A stretch of DNA of 64,000 nucleotides, taken from Microvelia longipes (taxonomy: Eukaryota; Arthropoda; Insecta; Hemiptera; Veliidae). Shown here in pieces: positions 1-12,782 of this stretch (the first letter of the stretch is position 1; each line of letters starts with the position of its first letter). The notes below the pieces were generated by a model that saw nothing but the letters and a program-made list of their open reading frames with translations, ran no database searches and was not told the origin of the DNA. The stretch spans positions 27,128,441-27,192,440 of the forward strand of contig JACMZG010001863.1 of assembly GCA_018340805.1 (NCBI GenBank). The letters are read 5' to 3'. The position numbers and the translations under genes were made by a program.

Positions 1-719
1 TTTAACTAATTTTTATGTTTTTACATTTGTTGAATATTTCTATCATTTATCTCTTCCATGGGTTGTTAAGTAATATTTTTCTTTGAGAAGATGGTTTTGC
101 AATAACATAAATGTTTTAGATACTGGACTTACTGTGAAGTTTTTTTGGCTTGTTATAGTTGGTAAAGGTCAGATTAACAAACGACATTTTTATTGTTATT
201 CGGGAGAGTTCAAGTAGGTCTTAAATGAGTAATGAGTTTTGATTTATCTTTGGTTGGTTCAGTCTTAGCGAACTCCTTTTTAAGAGTTTTGGTACCTTCG
301 TTTTAAATACTTGATGATGTCTGATATTTCAAGTTGTTGAAATGGTTCCAAAAATAGTTATATTTTTCATTATGTAACTAACACCATTTTACTATAATAC
401 TGTTTCTACATTTGAAGAAGATGATATTACTCCTCAGCACTTATATGTTTAAGATATCATATAAGCAGCGAATATATAAGATATTTTCGCTGCATTAGAT
501 TTAGATAGCATTAGGATCACGTGTCTAGGTCTCACATAGATCCTGTGTGTATGCTAGAGATTTTAAATTTGCTGCGCTGAGGGTTTTGTTGAGCTGCCCG
601 GAAGCAAAAACTTAAAGACCATGTTAATTCGTTTTTCTGACTCATGATTTTTTAAAAAAAAAAAAAGAAAAATCAAAAATTTGTCTAATTGTGTTTGAAT
701 TTGACACCACCGTACCTCT
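1..719. other. AT-rich intergenic sequence, nothing recognised
   Basis: No ORF with family resemblance was seen on either strand. A small hairpin with arms GCAGCGAA and TTCGCTGC lies near 465-495. A poly-A-rich stretch at 653-675 directly precedes the repeat array that follows. Confidence 0.5.
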
Positions 720-1440
720 CTCAGTGACAAATGATTGACAAATAAATTGACGTTTTACTGCTCGGTAAAACGTCACACGTAGTCTCGACAGCACGGTATC
801 TCGACACTATAAAACGTCGACACTTTTCGTGGCAGGATTCTACGCTGTATCGACACTTGATAACCTCGACCCTTTTAACTGAACCATGTGTCGATATTAC
901 GTCGTGTCGAAACATTCAAGTGTCGATACAACGTAGAATCCTGCCAGGGTAAAAATAATAAACAAAATATTACCAGACCCTACGGGGTACCGACACTATT
1001 GTAGGTAAAATAGTGGTATCTTACGTAGAATCTTGGCAGGGTGTCACGTGACGTATTTTTGTACTGTGCCAACTGTTCGTTATATTGACACATGGCATGT
1101 TTTAACGATCCCTCGACATGTCATAGTCTCGACACTACGTAACATCAACAGACGGAGGGACCCACCTCGTAGGGATTGGTGGACCCAAAGGGAATTTTAT
1201 TTGTACCCTGGCAGGAGTCTACGGTGTATCGACTCTTAAATGTTACGACACGACGTAACATCGACTCATCAGTTAAATTTTTCGAGACAAACGAATATTG
1301 AGACCACGTTAAGTGTCGAGACATCATGATGTCGAGACTACGTGGGAGCCTGACCGCGGGTCCCTTCGTCTGTCGAGTCTGTTGTGTTGAGACTATCACA
1401 CGTCGCATCATTAAACCATGACATGTGTTGATTGTACTGA
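720..1440. repeat. Diverged array of TCGACAC / GTGTCGA units with inverted copies
   Basis: The interval is densely packed with variants of TCGACAC, GTGTCGA and ACGTAAC in both orientations, unlike its AT-rich flanks. A clear substructure is a 31-bp inverted repeat with one mismatch: left arm 830-860, right arm 916-946, core GGCAGGATTCTACG. Related copies of this core lie near 1024-1045 and 1205-1225, so at least four copies in mixed orientation occur within 400 bp. Short ORFs here (721-915, 1033-1239, 1145-1411) have no family resemblance and are by-products. It may be an old satellite or the body of a foldback element. The family is not identified. Confidence 0.6.
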
Positions 1441-2264
1441 TTCTACGTTAGAACGACACTTATAAACGACTTATGATAATAAAAATTATCATTCCAACCA
1501 GGATTGTTGATAAGCACAGAAACACACATCCAAAGGAAATTCGCCCGACATGTGGACCACCGCGCCAGAATTTTTTCTTTTTGTGAAAGAAAAAATTGTT
1601 TACGAGTAAAAATATGCAAATATAGGTTTATTTTAAGTTAACTAGAGCAAATGAAAATAATAGTGTTGTATGTTAGATGTTTGCATTGTTACTTAACACT
1701 ATTAGTGACGAGTCACTTGCTTGCTGAGTAGGTTAGATCGAAATCACTCAACCTGTTACACGAGAAGCATTGACTTCTTCATGCAATTAAAGATTGAAAA
1801 TAATTAATTTTTATTACTTTTATTGTTGTTTAAACTTATAAATATTATTTATATTTTATTATTCTATTATACTTTCCTGTAACTATCAGTGCATATTACG
1901 CTTCAATTTTAATTCCATCAAGTTTTATTAATTATTTACATTGAAATTAGTTTACATCAACTATTACAGGAGGAATTGGCTTCCACTGTAGGAGGCATCT
2001 TCAGGGATGTAGGAAATCATAGAAGGTCACATTATGTAGTCTAAAGGTTGTGCGTAGTGAGATCAAAGCATTATCATATTAAGCTTCTGATATCATGATG
2101 TTCTCAGGACCAGCGAAGCGAGTCTTAAGATATAAGGAATACCAAGATACCCCGTTCATTTTTTTTTGTTAGACCTTAACAAAAAATGAATAATAAATAA
2201 ATTCAGAATTTATTAAATTTTTGAGTGCAATGTTAACTTAAGAAAATATTACTAGGGGAGAGGG
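1441..2264. other. Intergenic, no gene seen
   Basis: Ordinary AT-rich sequence. At about 2156-2187 a short inverted repeat (TTCATTTTTT...AAAAAATGAA) flanks TGTTAGACCTTAACA. A reverse copy of the GCGAAGCGAG motif lies at 2107-2127. Nothing else is supported. Confidence 0.45.
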
Positions 2265-2600
2265 GGCGCTAAAAGGCTTACCAGACCTATCGCGCATTAG
2301 CCTCAACGCAGCGTCGGCGCTGGGGGCAGCTTGGCGGCCCCCACGCATCCATGTGGCCGCTTTGTGGCCACATGGCTGTTGTCCTATATCAGTTCGTCAT
2401 AAAATAGTTTTTGTAAGTGGCATACTGCCGCGATATAAGCGAATTTTCTAATGCATGCGTAAAAAAACGTGATTTGTTTACATTACGTTATATATGTCAA
2501 TTAATAAAACCAAAACTAACGCTGATAATAAAATGTAACTTTGTATTTTGTTAACCATACATAGTGGTACATGTGTAAGAAATTCAAACTAGATTTAAAC
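2265..2600 (+). repeat. Dispersed repeat family B, copy 1 (GC-rich head)
   Basis: A GC-rich head (2265-2385) contains the hairpin CATGTGGCC/GGCCACATG and is followed by an AT-rich body with the conserved words TCAGTTCGTCATA and GATATAAGCGAATTTTC. The same order of words recurs at 34845-35080 in this orientation, and inverted at 11640-11995 and 29465-30115. No protein-coding potential and no tRNA-type B box were found. Non-autonomous mobile element of unknown class. Confidence 0.75.
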
Positions 2601-2639
2601 ACTTTTTCAAGATTTGTGATTTTTTAAAATGTTTGTGGA

Positions 2640-2815
2640 GTCATTGTTTTCAAGTTACTGTTTCGTTCAATTACTATTTCCTAGTAATTAGTAATACTTT
2701 TTACTATTACTTAGTATACAATTAGTATACAATTACTATAACTTAGTAGTTAATATTACTATTACTTAGTAATAACTTAGTAATAGTATTACTATTACTG
2801 AGTATCAAAAACACT
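2640..2815. repeat. Imperfect TTACTATTACTTAGTAA microsatellite-like tract
   Basis: Repeated short words TTACTATTACTTAGTA and their complement fill about 150 bp. Low-complexity DNA. No gene. Confidence 0.6.
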
Positions 2816-3114
2816 CGTAAAAAAAGGTAACAGATAAAGTAAAAAGATTCGCTTTGGTCGCAAGATTATAGTCAATAACAATAGATCATTAATGTGAATC
2901 TTGATCGATAGTTCAATTAAACAATAAGGCTCACTTCGCTCGCTAAATTTCTTAGTATACGAATTCTTTTTAAAAAGGGCCTGCTTTGCTCGCTAAATCA
3001 TCGATGAACCGAGGTAATTGGTGGTTTTATAACATAAATAGTAATTAATAAATAATGTAATTCCTACAGGTATAATTAATGGTATTTTCTTATAGTTTAA
3101 CTATAGTTTCTTAA

Positions 3115-3215
3115 GTTGAAGAAAGTCAAATGATGGAACAATTCCTAGATATAGCATTGCATTTTTCTTGTTACATTTCCTAGGCGTCTCTCGCACAATT
3201 ATATTGTGTTATATA
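3115..3215 (-). repeat. Fragment of LTR-like repeat shared with the BEL/Pao 3' end
   Basis: On the minus strand this interval reads through the words GAGAGACGCCTAGGAAATG and TAACAAG. They align with 24560-24605 beside the BEL/Pao element and with a longer reverse copy at 32145-32315. This looks like a short LTR fragment of the same family. Assignment to BEL/Pao rests on adjacency at 24 kb. Confidence 0.6.
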
Positions 3216-3934
3216 CCTACATCTTTTATTAATTTATCCATAGAAAGAATTCATATTATGCAAGAAACTGTAAGATATTCGATATTCATTATCATACATT
3301 AAAAGATTAATGTTTCGTCATAAATCCAGCAGTGCGGTAGGTTCGCAGATCCGTAACTCATCACGCATATTAAAGATCAAACTATCAAGGTTATATGTCG
3401 TTTTTCCTATATATTTCTAAGTATTTGTAGATGAATTCTAAACTGAGATATATCAATCTTAGACTTATCTAACTTATAATTATCTTGGAATCTTGATGAT
3501 TTAAAAATTTACAGTTTAAAAACGTGCAAATTAATGAATAAAATAGTAATTTGAGCAACAGTATATAAAATTTACTTCTTTTTAAAAGTTTACATGATGT
3601 ATAAATGTTTTTCTTAAAAAGCTTTAAAACGTTTCCTGCATTCATGAATTATTTCCTGCAGTGACACGCTTCTTGTAATAAAGGCTTTGTCCTCATACAA
3701 TTTAGTTCCAATTATGTTCAGTCACTCTTCATTTCATATTAAATGACTTCGGACTCGCTTTGCTCGTCCTTAGAATGTCATGATTACCTAAAGCTTAAGG
3801 GGGTATCACTTCGGCCTCGCTAGGGCCAAGCTAAGAATTAATTGTCAAAAACTGACTTAAGGATTAACACAACCCCCTACAGTCATAGTTAAGAGAATTT
3901 CGTAAGTAATAATAAGCTCACGAGATTAGTGTCA

Positions 3935-4013
3935 TGGAGGGGGATAGGGTTTTTCTAAAAGTGGGGGACTTACTGACACACACACACACACACACACACC
4001 ACACAGATATATG

Positions 4014-4055
<42 letters not shown>

Positions 4056-4110
4056 TATATTTGTGTTTGTGTAGGTATTTTCTAGACGTTTTTTGTCTCA
4101 CGATCACTCA
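3935..4110 (+). repeat. Family B module with (CA)n/(AT)n core
   Basis: A G-rich lead ending GGGGGACTTACTGA is followed by (CA)n and (AT)n microsatellite, then CTAGACGTTTTTTGTCTCACG. The same succession (G-rich lead, GGGGACTCACTGA, microsatellite, TCGACGTTTTTATGGGACACG) occurs at 29465-29640 in front of a longer family B copy. A partial element with an internal microsatellite. Confidence 0.55.
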
Positions 4111-5300
4111 TAAAAGCCTTTTCAAATCGAAATGAATACTACAAAAATCAATCCTATGGAATAGGAAATATACGCAATATTGAATTATTAAAAATGCTCA
4201 AAAAATCAAAAAGATATTAGATCGAAGTAAAACTTAGTATACCTACACTACTATGTTTTGTTTGCAATACCTCCACACTCCCAAAGTCAAATTCCGCCCG
4301 ACGTAAATATAACGTGGCAATGAAATTAAGTTTTACCTTAATGACATTAAATATGTATCACATTCTCACCCTCATAAGTATTTTTCTGTCTGATGAAAAT
4401 AACATAGTACTTAGAGAACACAATTACAATAGAAATTTAGTAATACGCCCGCAATGATTTTCATTTTAATCTGATATAATTCTACAAAGAAGATTTTACA
4501 AACATATTAATCTAGTAAACATCTTTCCTTCTCATTTCATTTAGATGGAAAATTATTAAAAATACTCTATGAGAAACTTTAAACAATAAGGTAAACACTT
4601 CAGGTTCAGAGTTATTACTATGGCACTAAGTATTGAATGAGTTCTATTCACTTGGTAGGTGCAAGTCATTGTAAAGATGTTATTCTTTGAATTTAGTGAA
4701 CCTATGCATCACTTCTTTAGATTTGCACTTCCATAAATCTTAGGTTGTTTTTGCTAAAACTGTTTATCAAAACAAATAATCACTTTGAATTTCTCTTTTT
4801 TCTCGATTCTTGATTAGAAACAATGTATTAGAAGATTTTTGTTTAATAATTTTTGGTTAATATTTTGATTAGTCGTCTTGTGTTTGAGGATACACGGTTA
4901 GATGACTACCAAGGCTGTAACGGCTCACTAATATTATTATTGACAAATCTTGCAATATCCACTTATGACTCGAAATCTGTATAGTTTTGTCATTTACAAT
5001 CTATATATTATATTTAATGTACAATATGACGTTTATCATAGATAATAACGCTATGCCTAGGTACAAAAAGCAAAGACAAATAGTACCAGGAATTAGTAAA
5101 ACAACTACTAATTGTAATGATTATAGATTATCTTCAAATCCCTTATTAATTCATGTCTTGTTAAAATCTATCCAATAAATTTATAAGCGAATTTTTCTTT
5201 AAAAAATCTCTAATAAGGTAGCTTTTATGAATGGAGTATGAGCAAAATATGTTTCAGGGGTTCTTGATGACGAAAAAATAGGATATTAAATACTTTATAT
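4111..5300. other. Intergenic, no gene seen
   Basis: AT-rich sequence without recognisable coding or RNA features. A short ORF at 4987-5178 shows no family resemblance. Confidence 0.4.
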
Positions 5301-5308
5301 AAATATAA

Positions 5309-5483
<175 letters not shown>

Positions 5484-5724
5484 GACGGTGTATGAGGGTG
5501 TATGTGTATATATTTATGGCAGATATAAGCAAGCAATCTTTCAAACGAATTAATAATTTTTATTAGATGATTTTAAAGGAAATTATGATGAGGTTATACA
5601 AAAAGCCCTAAGAGCCCTGCAAAACATTTCAAGCCTCTCAATGTATTTATAAAATGTATTTCCTTAATAAACTCTCGTATTACAAATTTCTACGGTTCTT
5701 AAATAACAGAATCTATGAGGTAAA

Positions 5725-6010
5725 TAAAAATAAAATGCCCGTTGTAAGGCCTTTTGATGAATATCGAATAATGTAATGGGCCATTAGGATATTCATCCTG
5801 CGGGAACCTCATCCGGAAGGTTGCATCTACTATCTTCTAAGTATTAATTAAAGTTGGCGAAATCGTTTTAATACTATTTATAAATACGATCGCATAAATA
5901 CTATTAATATACACTTAAAGCATAGCCTAGGCTGTGAACCCCGGACCTCCGGTGCCGGAATCGAGTGCTTATACGTGTCTCTGACTCCCTTGGCCTGTGA
6001 TAATAGTTTA
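5725..6010 (-). repeat. tRNA-derived SINE
   Basis: Read on the minus strand, a tRNA-like head (about 6005-5930) contains CACTCGATTCCGGCACCGG followed by GGTCCGGGGTTCACAGCC, which matches a Pol III B box (GGTTCNANNCC-like). The body that follows contains GATTTCGCCAACTTTAAT, AGATAGTAGATGCAACC and TTCCCGCAGG, then ends in an AT-rich tail after AACGGGCATTTTATTTTTAT. The body recurs, without the head, at 45640-45755. Head, body and simple tail are the standard SINE plan. The A box is degenerate, so activity is doubtful. Confidence 0.75.
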
Positions 6011-8840
6011 TTTGCAAGAGCAGAAAAAAAATTGTTTCTCAATTAAAATAAGAAATAAATAAATCAATAATATAAATATTAATAATAAAATATAAGTAAA
6101 ATAAATCATATAATAAAATAAATAAAACTTACTTAGAATAAGAATTCTAATTGAGTCAAGTAAAAAAAACGAGTTTCTTCTACGAGGTTGAAAAAATATA
6201 TTAAACTCATTTAATATAAATAAAATGATAAATCCCAGATCTACGACTCTCCTCCGGACCGTTCAACAATTTTCCCCAATCTTCGGGCCATGGTAATCGG
6301 TCGAGTCAGAAGTCCTTTTCTGATTTTTAGTTTCACAGATCTTGATTCTCCGTTTTTTTTCAGTGTTGATCTTCTTGATCATGCGGAGATTCCAGGTGTA
6401 TCGCTAGGTTTCAGTAACATGTACAACTTTGCCTATTATTGTCTTGCTTTGGTGGATGTTGGCAAGTTGATGTTGAATGTTGAATTGATGTGGCATGTTG
6501 TAGATATTCCATTTTTCATTGGGTCTAACACCTTTTAAGAATTCTGTACCCTTCATGTAAAAATCCATCCGACCTTTGAATTTACTAAGTATAAACCTAA
6601 CTCTACTCATTCTAAAAATCAAAAAAGTAGTTGTTTGCAATCAATAGATCAAGTTCTAGCCCTTTCACTAAACCTAAATTTTCCGCAAAATGTATATTTT
6701 TAAATTTGTCTTTAATTATGTCCAAACATTTTGTCAAGCAAAGCCTCGGAAGTTGATATCCTGGTGATATATCTTTTATTTTCTGACTATTCTGTGGTTT
6801 GTAGATCTTTTCTACAATTATAAGTCCCTGTGGTGCTAACGGTTACCCCTTCTTCCACCGTGATTACTTTGTTGAGCCTGTCTCTAAGAGTTTCGCATTC
6901 CGAAAATAAACCAAAATTAGAGGGTTATTGAAGTTCAAATTGCTCTAATTGTACTGAAATTCGTGAACTTATACTGAAATTTAGACTTGATTAATGAAAC
7001 AAAACTGCTTAAGGTTGATATTTGTTCCTAAACCTTCTAATGCTCTAGAGTGTCTAGAGTAATTTTCAATTTTGTCAAGTGTCATGAGTAATTTTATTGT
7101 TGAATTGTTAGACTTCCAAATTTCGAAGTGTTGTATACAAATCTTCCATAACTAATGATTTATCGGCTTGTCTATTTTTTAATATATTGATCGACGAATC
7201 ATAATTTTGAGCAGTTATCGCAAGTCTTCTCTGGTCCTAGCCACCTGAAAGAAAAATAGTTTCATTACTTAATTTTTTCGAAAGACATCTTTGTTTATCA
7301 ATACTTTATAGAAAAATAAACTAATCACGTTGAATTGGTTGGAATTTACCCGTTCCTATATCTAACTTATTCCCAAGTTTTATTTTATTACTAGCCGCCA
7401 AACCAATAGACTTTGTGGGATTACTTGTTATAACCATTGACATCAACGCGTTACTTGGACAGGTTAATGATTAACGAATAGTCTAACGTATCAATTCAAT
7501 GCTTGGGTGAAATTCTCGAAAACAAGCAAAGCAAATCTGAAATTGTGGATAGGTGCAGCAAATCTAAACTTAAAAGGAAAAGTCCAAGTACTCCGTACAT
7601 AAAATTTTAAAATAAGTGTAATAAATATTGTCATTATAAGTATTTATACAATTTGATTAAAACTGCTGGCTATTTCACGATTAACTGAATTTGGTGATTT
7701 AACGGAACGAAATCTAACTGTCGGACACATATATACACATATAATTATTTTCGCATACCAACAGTAATAGTGCATTATACGCGAATCTATGAAACTAAAG
7801 TTACTTATTCCTTAGTGTATTCTAAACAATGACTCTCATTGACATAGACCTGTGTGATTATAATATAATATAAAATCATCTTTTCAAGTTTTTAATATGA
7901 GTTCTATCCTAATAATAGGTCTGTCCATCAAGCCTCCCAGAACAGAACTACCTCCGGTAATTTTAAATTAAAAATCGGTCAAGGAATCTTTTTCTATTCT
8001 CAGTTTTGTTATCCTTGTCATTTCTGTGCTGTCATTTCTGATTATTTGTCTGAGACGTATTGTCTAGCTATTATGGAATAAATAAAAAAAAACAAATAAT
8101 ACATATAATTAATATAACTGGATAATTATTCAATTTTTTAGTAATTAAGTTTTATTTAAGTATTGGTATCTTAAGTAGCAGTAATTATAACTAGGATATC
8201 TATGAAAACCCAATTTTAATTTTTGTGAATTTTTTTTTTTTTAACTTAATAATTTAATATTTTTTAAATGTCTTGTGAAATTTACATTGTGTGGATAGAG
8301 AGTAATATTATATGCAAAGACAGCAAAAACAACAATACCTACTGTATTAATTTTTGCTTTTTCTATGAAAGGAGATATAGATTGTGATACTAATTAGAAA
8401 GAGGTAATAGATCACCTAACAAGTAGCTCGCGTCGTTGGGCCTTTTTTGCTCTCATAGTAAATAATTTTCTACCACATGAGCCTTAGCGAAGTTATTTTG
8501 TGTTAAACCACTAACGATTCGCGATTTAACAATAAGTTTCTATAGCTTTAACTGGAAACAACTCGTGCCCTTCTGCAAGAAAGTATTCCTGCCCTTGAAG
8601 CTATAATGCACTTTCCTGCACATAAAATATGAACACAGGTTAATTTAGGGATCTTTTACGAGTACCTGCCATCATACAGGCTCGCATCCCTGGCTTAACG
8701 TCACTTTAGATGAGCAACACATGTATGAAAATCTCAGAAGCTTGTCCGGCTTGACATTTAACCTGGAATGTCAGGGTAGTAAGTACTCTATAGTTATCAC
8801 GTGGGAGATATTGAATAAAATGCACTGATAATAAAGTTAA
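6011..8840. other. Long intergenic stretch, no supported gene
   Basis: Overlapping short ORFs at 6290-6538 (+) and 6404-6640 (-) lie in slightly less AT-rich DNA. The minus-strand frame continues as broken coding-like sequence towards 7250, so a decayed element ORF is possible, but no motif was recognised. The remainder is AT-rich and shows no family resemblance. Confidence 0.35.
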
Positions 8841-9335
8841 TTTAATGTAAATTTTTATTTAAAGTAATTTATTGGCTTTTAATAAAAACATATTTACGGC
8901 AATAAAGTGTTATTTATGGACTGGCTACACGATCTGCTGTCGTCTTCAGATAATTTATTAATAATCTATACTCTTCGTTTGCGCCTTGATATTCTGTAAC
9001 TAGACTAAACCCGCTAAATATATCGGCTTTGCAGTTGTATGCTGATTTTGTTAGGTTAAGCTACAGCCTTACAAACATGACTTCCTTAGAAGATAAATCA
9101 TTCCTCCAAATCAGCGAAAATATTTTGATGGAGCTCTCTATGAGCAGCTCCGTGAAGGTGCATAAATAAATAAACATTAGCCCAAAGTACCCATATAATC
9201 TTAAGTTTTATTAGCTTAAGGGCAATAGAACTTTTATTAAACTGTCCGACATTTTATTTTCACGAAGAATATTTTTAAAAAAACAAGGTTCCTTGAAACT
9301 ATTCCTCATTACATCGGATTCGCTCCACTCATCCT

Positions 9336-9560
9336 CCCTACTTTGGTCTCGCTTCGCTCGTCTTCAGAATGTACAAGTCGTTACATGCATATTGCAACAC
9401 CTCTTCGGACTAGCTTCGCTTGTCCTCAGATAGTAAATACATCCATTAATTCCCAGCGGTCACCTTCTAGGTACTCACCACGGTTGATACCACTTAACTT
9501 TTATGATTTTAATAAAAATCATGGGTATACTTGTATTGAAATGAAACTTAATACAACAAT
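9336..9560 (+). repeat. Dispersed repeat carrying two CTCGCTTCGCTCG motifs
   Basis: Contains CTCGCTTCGCTCGTCTTCAG at 9348-9367 and a second diverged copy near 9403-9425. A stretch with TAGTAAATACATCCATTAAT, CGGTCACCTTCTAGGTACT and CCACTTAACTTTTA follows. The same order of words recurs at 43262-43400, so this is a transposed unit. The small ORF spanning it has no resemblance to a protein family. Confidence 0.6.
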
Positions 9561-9734
9561 ATATTTAAAAAAAAAACACAAGTCATTTGATAAAAATTGA
9601 ACTAATGCAAATAATGAAATGAAACTTGGCACATATATTAGTCCTATACGTAGCTAACGCGCCAAAATTAAAATTGAAATTAAAATTTTGAAAATTTAAA
9701 AGCCATTTGAAGCAGTTTATGTGAACCATTAACT

Positions 9735-10740
9735 CACTTGATTAACGAGTGTTTTAATGAGAGGGTTTTCCCTGATACTCTTAAAATAGCCTGAGTTAAA
9801 AATGGCCCTTGGATAAAAAGGGAAGTAAGGAAGATAGCGGTAACTATAGGCCAATATCTCTTATACCCGCTTTAGCAAAAGTGATAGAGATATGTATGAA
9901 AAAGAGGTTGGTAGAATATTTTGAAAACAATAAATTATTTTATGAGCACCAGTATGGTTACAAAAAGAGTCAAAGTACAATCAAAGCTGTTACTAGGTTC
10001 GTTAATGTTTCCATGGAGAATTATGATCTCCATGAAAAAGTTTTAGCATACTTTTTTGACTTTTCAAAAGCCTTTGATGGGGTGCAACTAGATATTTTAA
10101 GAATAAAATTAAAGTTTTATGGCGTTAATATAAAATCTACTAATTTAATAATTTCTTACAGTCAGGGTTGGAAGCAGTATGTTGACCTAGGAGGTCATGT
10201 TTCAGATTTCCTAGAAATCCAACATGGCGTCAGACAAGGATCAGTTTTAGGTCCTATTTTATTTTTAATTTATATTAATGATCTTTCTTATTAAATGCTT
10301 CATATGCTGGCTTTGGCGTTTCTGTTTTCCGACGATTACGGGGTCGCTTTAACCTCGAAATTGCTGACAAACTTAAATGACAAAACCTCCCTCTCTGTTA
10401 ATTCTTTCAAATTAATTTATTATTCAAATATATTTTCTCACATCTCTTATGGCACTATAATATGGGGAGGAGCTATTTATTATAGCGGTATTTATTTTTC
10501 AAGAAGAGCCATTCGAATTTATTTTAGGTTCCTTTTTTAATAGTACTTTAAAAGAATAATTTATTTACTCTTTACTCGCTGTACTGTCTCTGTAATTAAC
10601 TGTAATAGATTTATTTGGTTATTTAATAAACAAACCTTAGATAGCATCATTTATTGTTTACTTTAATTACTTAGTTATGTGTATATTATGACAATTAACA
10701 TATTATACATCTGTATATATGTTAAATAAATAAATTATAT
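9735..10740 (+). pseudogene. Broken LINE (non-LTR) reverse transcriptase
   Basis: Recognised from the RT palm: GNYRPISLIPALAKVIE (about 9840-9890), the YGYKKSQSTIKAV block, motif A as FDFSKAFDGV, motif B as GVRQGSVLGPILFLIYINDL (10229-10288), and motif C as FSDD in place of the usual YADD (10328-10339). Upstream the conserved FPDTLKIA block at 9769-9792 is followed by an in-frame stop and a frame change before 9809. A TAA at 10292-10294 separates motif B from motif C. Downstream of motif C much of the thumb is deleted, and the C-terminal block with ISYGTIIWGG follows directly. No endonuclease or ORF1 is visible, so the copy is 5' truncated. The AATAAATAAA-type tail near 10725-10740 probably marks the 3' end. 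CR1/jockey-like LINE; the exact clade is uncertain. Confidence 0.88.
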
Positions 10741-10751
10741 ATCAAATCTCA

Positions 10752-11095
10752 ACCCAATCGCATCATTTTTCTGCGTTTTATGTTATTTCGGAATGTTTGC
10801 TAAGTCATTATTTTGAGTTGATGACGTCATAAATAAATTATTTTGCGAAAAGCTCAACTTCACTTATTGATTGATTTTGTACAAAGTTGCAACTCTCTAT
10901 AGCATATATACACAGGGAGCTACGATGATAACACACACACATACAGATAGACGACTTTGTGAAACAACTTAGGAGCCCCTAAAAACACCTGGAAAGGATA
11001 ATTCCAGTGACATCCCGTTTGGGATTTTTTAGCCAACATAATACTTACCTATATTTATAAACGGTATAAATAAGAAAAAGTAAAAAGAAAGATTT
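10752..11095 (-). repeat. Dispersed repeat family A, copy 1 (inverted)
   Basis: Shares in order with the copy at 28010-28410: GATTTTGTACAAAGTTGCAAC, GGGAGCTACGATGATAAC, an (AC)n tract with CATACAGATAGACGACTTTG, an AAACACCT block, GATAATTCC and the terminal hairpin region (TTATAAACGGTATAAATAAG). Noncoding, with a microsatellite core. A non-autonomous element of unidentified class. Confidence 0.75.
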
Positions 11096-11639
11096 AAAGA
11101 CACAAAACCTTCTTGGGGGTATAAAGTGTTTTATTCTGCTTCATAATTGTACTTAATCCATTTATTAGCATTTTAATAGATAAATGCCGTTTATTATTTA
11201 ATTTGTTAAATATGAATTATACTATTAAAACTGTTATAGGTCCGAGTGATGTGATAAAGGAGCAAGCAAATAGTAACGAATGATTCAAACAACAATGCCC
11301 TACCAGAAGATCCAAAGGCATATTAAGTGGCATCGGATTAAGGTACCGCTAAGCTTTATTCTCTAAATAATTAACCCTCTACACACATATAGATATTATT
11401 ACTACAGAGACTCTAATGGGGGCCCTAATCAAAAAAGTAATCTGAACACCTTCGACCATTAATAATAATCAAATGAACAATACGAAATTATTAGACTGGA
11501 TTAATAGAACGTTTAAAATTCAAAACACAAACACTGTGTGAAACACAGACGACAATTGATTTATTATTACCTTACCTCATTTTAGAGGAGGTTTCAATGA
11601 AGTTATAGAGAGCCCCTGGGAACCTCAAAAAGATGTTTC
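11096..11639. other. Intergenic, no gene seen
   Basis: AT-rich sequence without recognised features. Confidence 0.4.
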
Positions 11640-11995
11640 ATTGAGATTTTATTTCCTAGTCGTTTCTATGGGACACGATAACTTTCGAAATGAAATTTAG
11701 ATCGGGCTGATTTTTTTACACGTGTACTACTATGTAGGGTTAACAAATATACAATGTTACATATGATTATCAATATTATTTCCTGTGTTATTGATTGACA
11801 TGTATAAAACAATGTATACCAATAATGTTTATTGATACATTTGAAAATTCGCTTTTATCGTGGCAGCATGCCATTTATATAAACTAGTAATATGACGAAC
11901 TGGTACAGGACAGCAACTAAGAGTAACAGGGAGGCCCGGAGCCCAGCACTGACGCCGCGTAGTGGCCAAGAGGCCGAAGCCTCTAGTTCTTTAGT
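11640..11995 (-). repeat. Dispersed repeat family B, copy 2 (inverted)
   Basis: Contains TATGGGACACGATAAC, GAAAATTCGCTTTTATCGTGG and TAATATGACGAACTGGTACAG, then a GC-rich end with AGCACTGACGCCGCGTAG. Each block matches 29600-30115 in the same orientation and 2265-2600 in the reverse. Confidence 0.75.
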
Positions 11996-12780
11996 GAAAA
12001 ATAAAAACAATCTGCAAAAGTATATCAAAGAGTATGCGTAAGTTTTTATAATATCATAAAAACATGATATGATATTAGCCCCTTGCTAATATCATATCCT
12101 TAATTATTATTAATATATATTATCCTTATTAGTAATATCAAAATCCACTATAGCACAACTTTCTCCAGTGAATCAGATATGATTATTCCAAAAATGTTAA
12201 CATTTAGTGAGGCGGTGGCAAACAATGAAAAGTGTGACATCTTTAAACCACTGCAAACGTAAATAACCAAGTTTAGGAATTTTTAACATCTCTATAAACT
12301 TGCCCAAATGTATTTTTTTGTTACTTTCAAGTTGTTTATTACTTTAACTTAACAATGCAGATAAGCTGTAAATTAGTGAGATTACGATAACTGTTCCCGC
12401 CAAAACATCGTGTCTTTTATAGTGAAGGTTCACTTTTGGTTATAAGGAAGTTTAAAACAAAAAATATATTTAATTAAATTGTGATTTCTTTGCATAATAA
12501 TAAAGTTATACACTAAAAAAATAATATTCCAAAAATTATTTGGTCAAAAACGGTAATATTAAAGTGAAATATAAGTTCGACGAGAAGGTTATCCGTTGAA
12601 TACGATTGTCTCTAAAGGTACATACAGCGTATCAGGAGATCCATTTAGATTCCTCACCCTAGTTCTAGCGTATGCGATCGGATCCCCTCCGCATGGTTTT
12701 AACAGCTAATATTACCGTATTGAGAGATAGTATCCAATACGATCCGCGGGATCTAGAAGTGTATATGATGAACGTAATAA
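11996..12780. other. Intergenic, no gene seen
   Basis: A short palindromic stretch near 12060-12100 repeats the word ATGATATGATATTAG and its complement. No coding feature was recognised. Confidence 0.4.
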
Positions 12781-12782
12781 GT

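Noticed and set aside
6290..6640. Overlapping ORFs of about 80 codons on both strands
   Set aside because: No motif or family resemblance. A decayed element ORF is possible but not supportable by eye.
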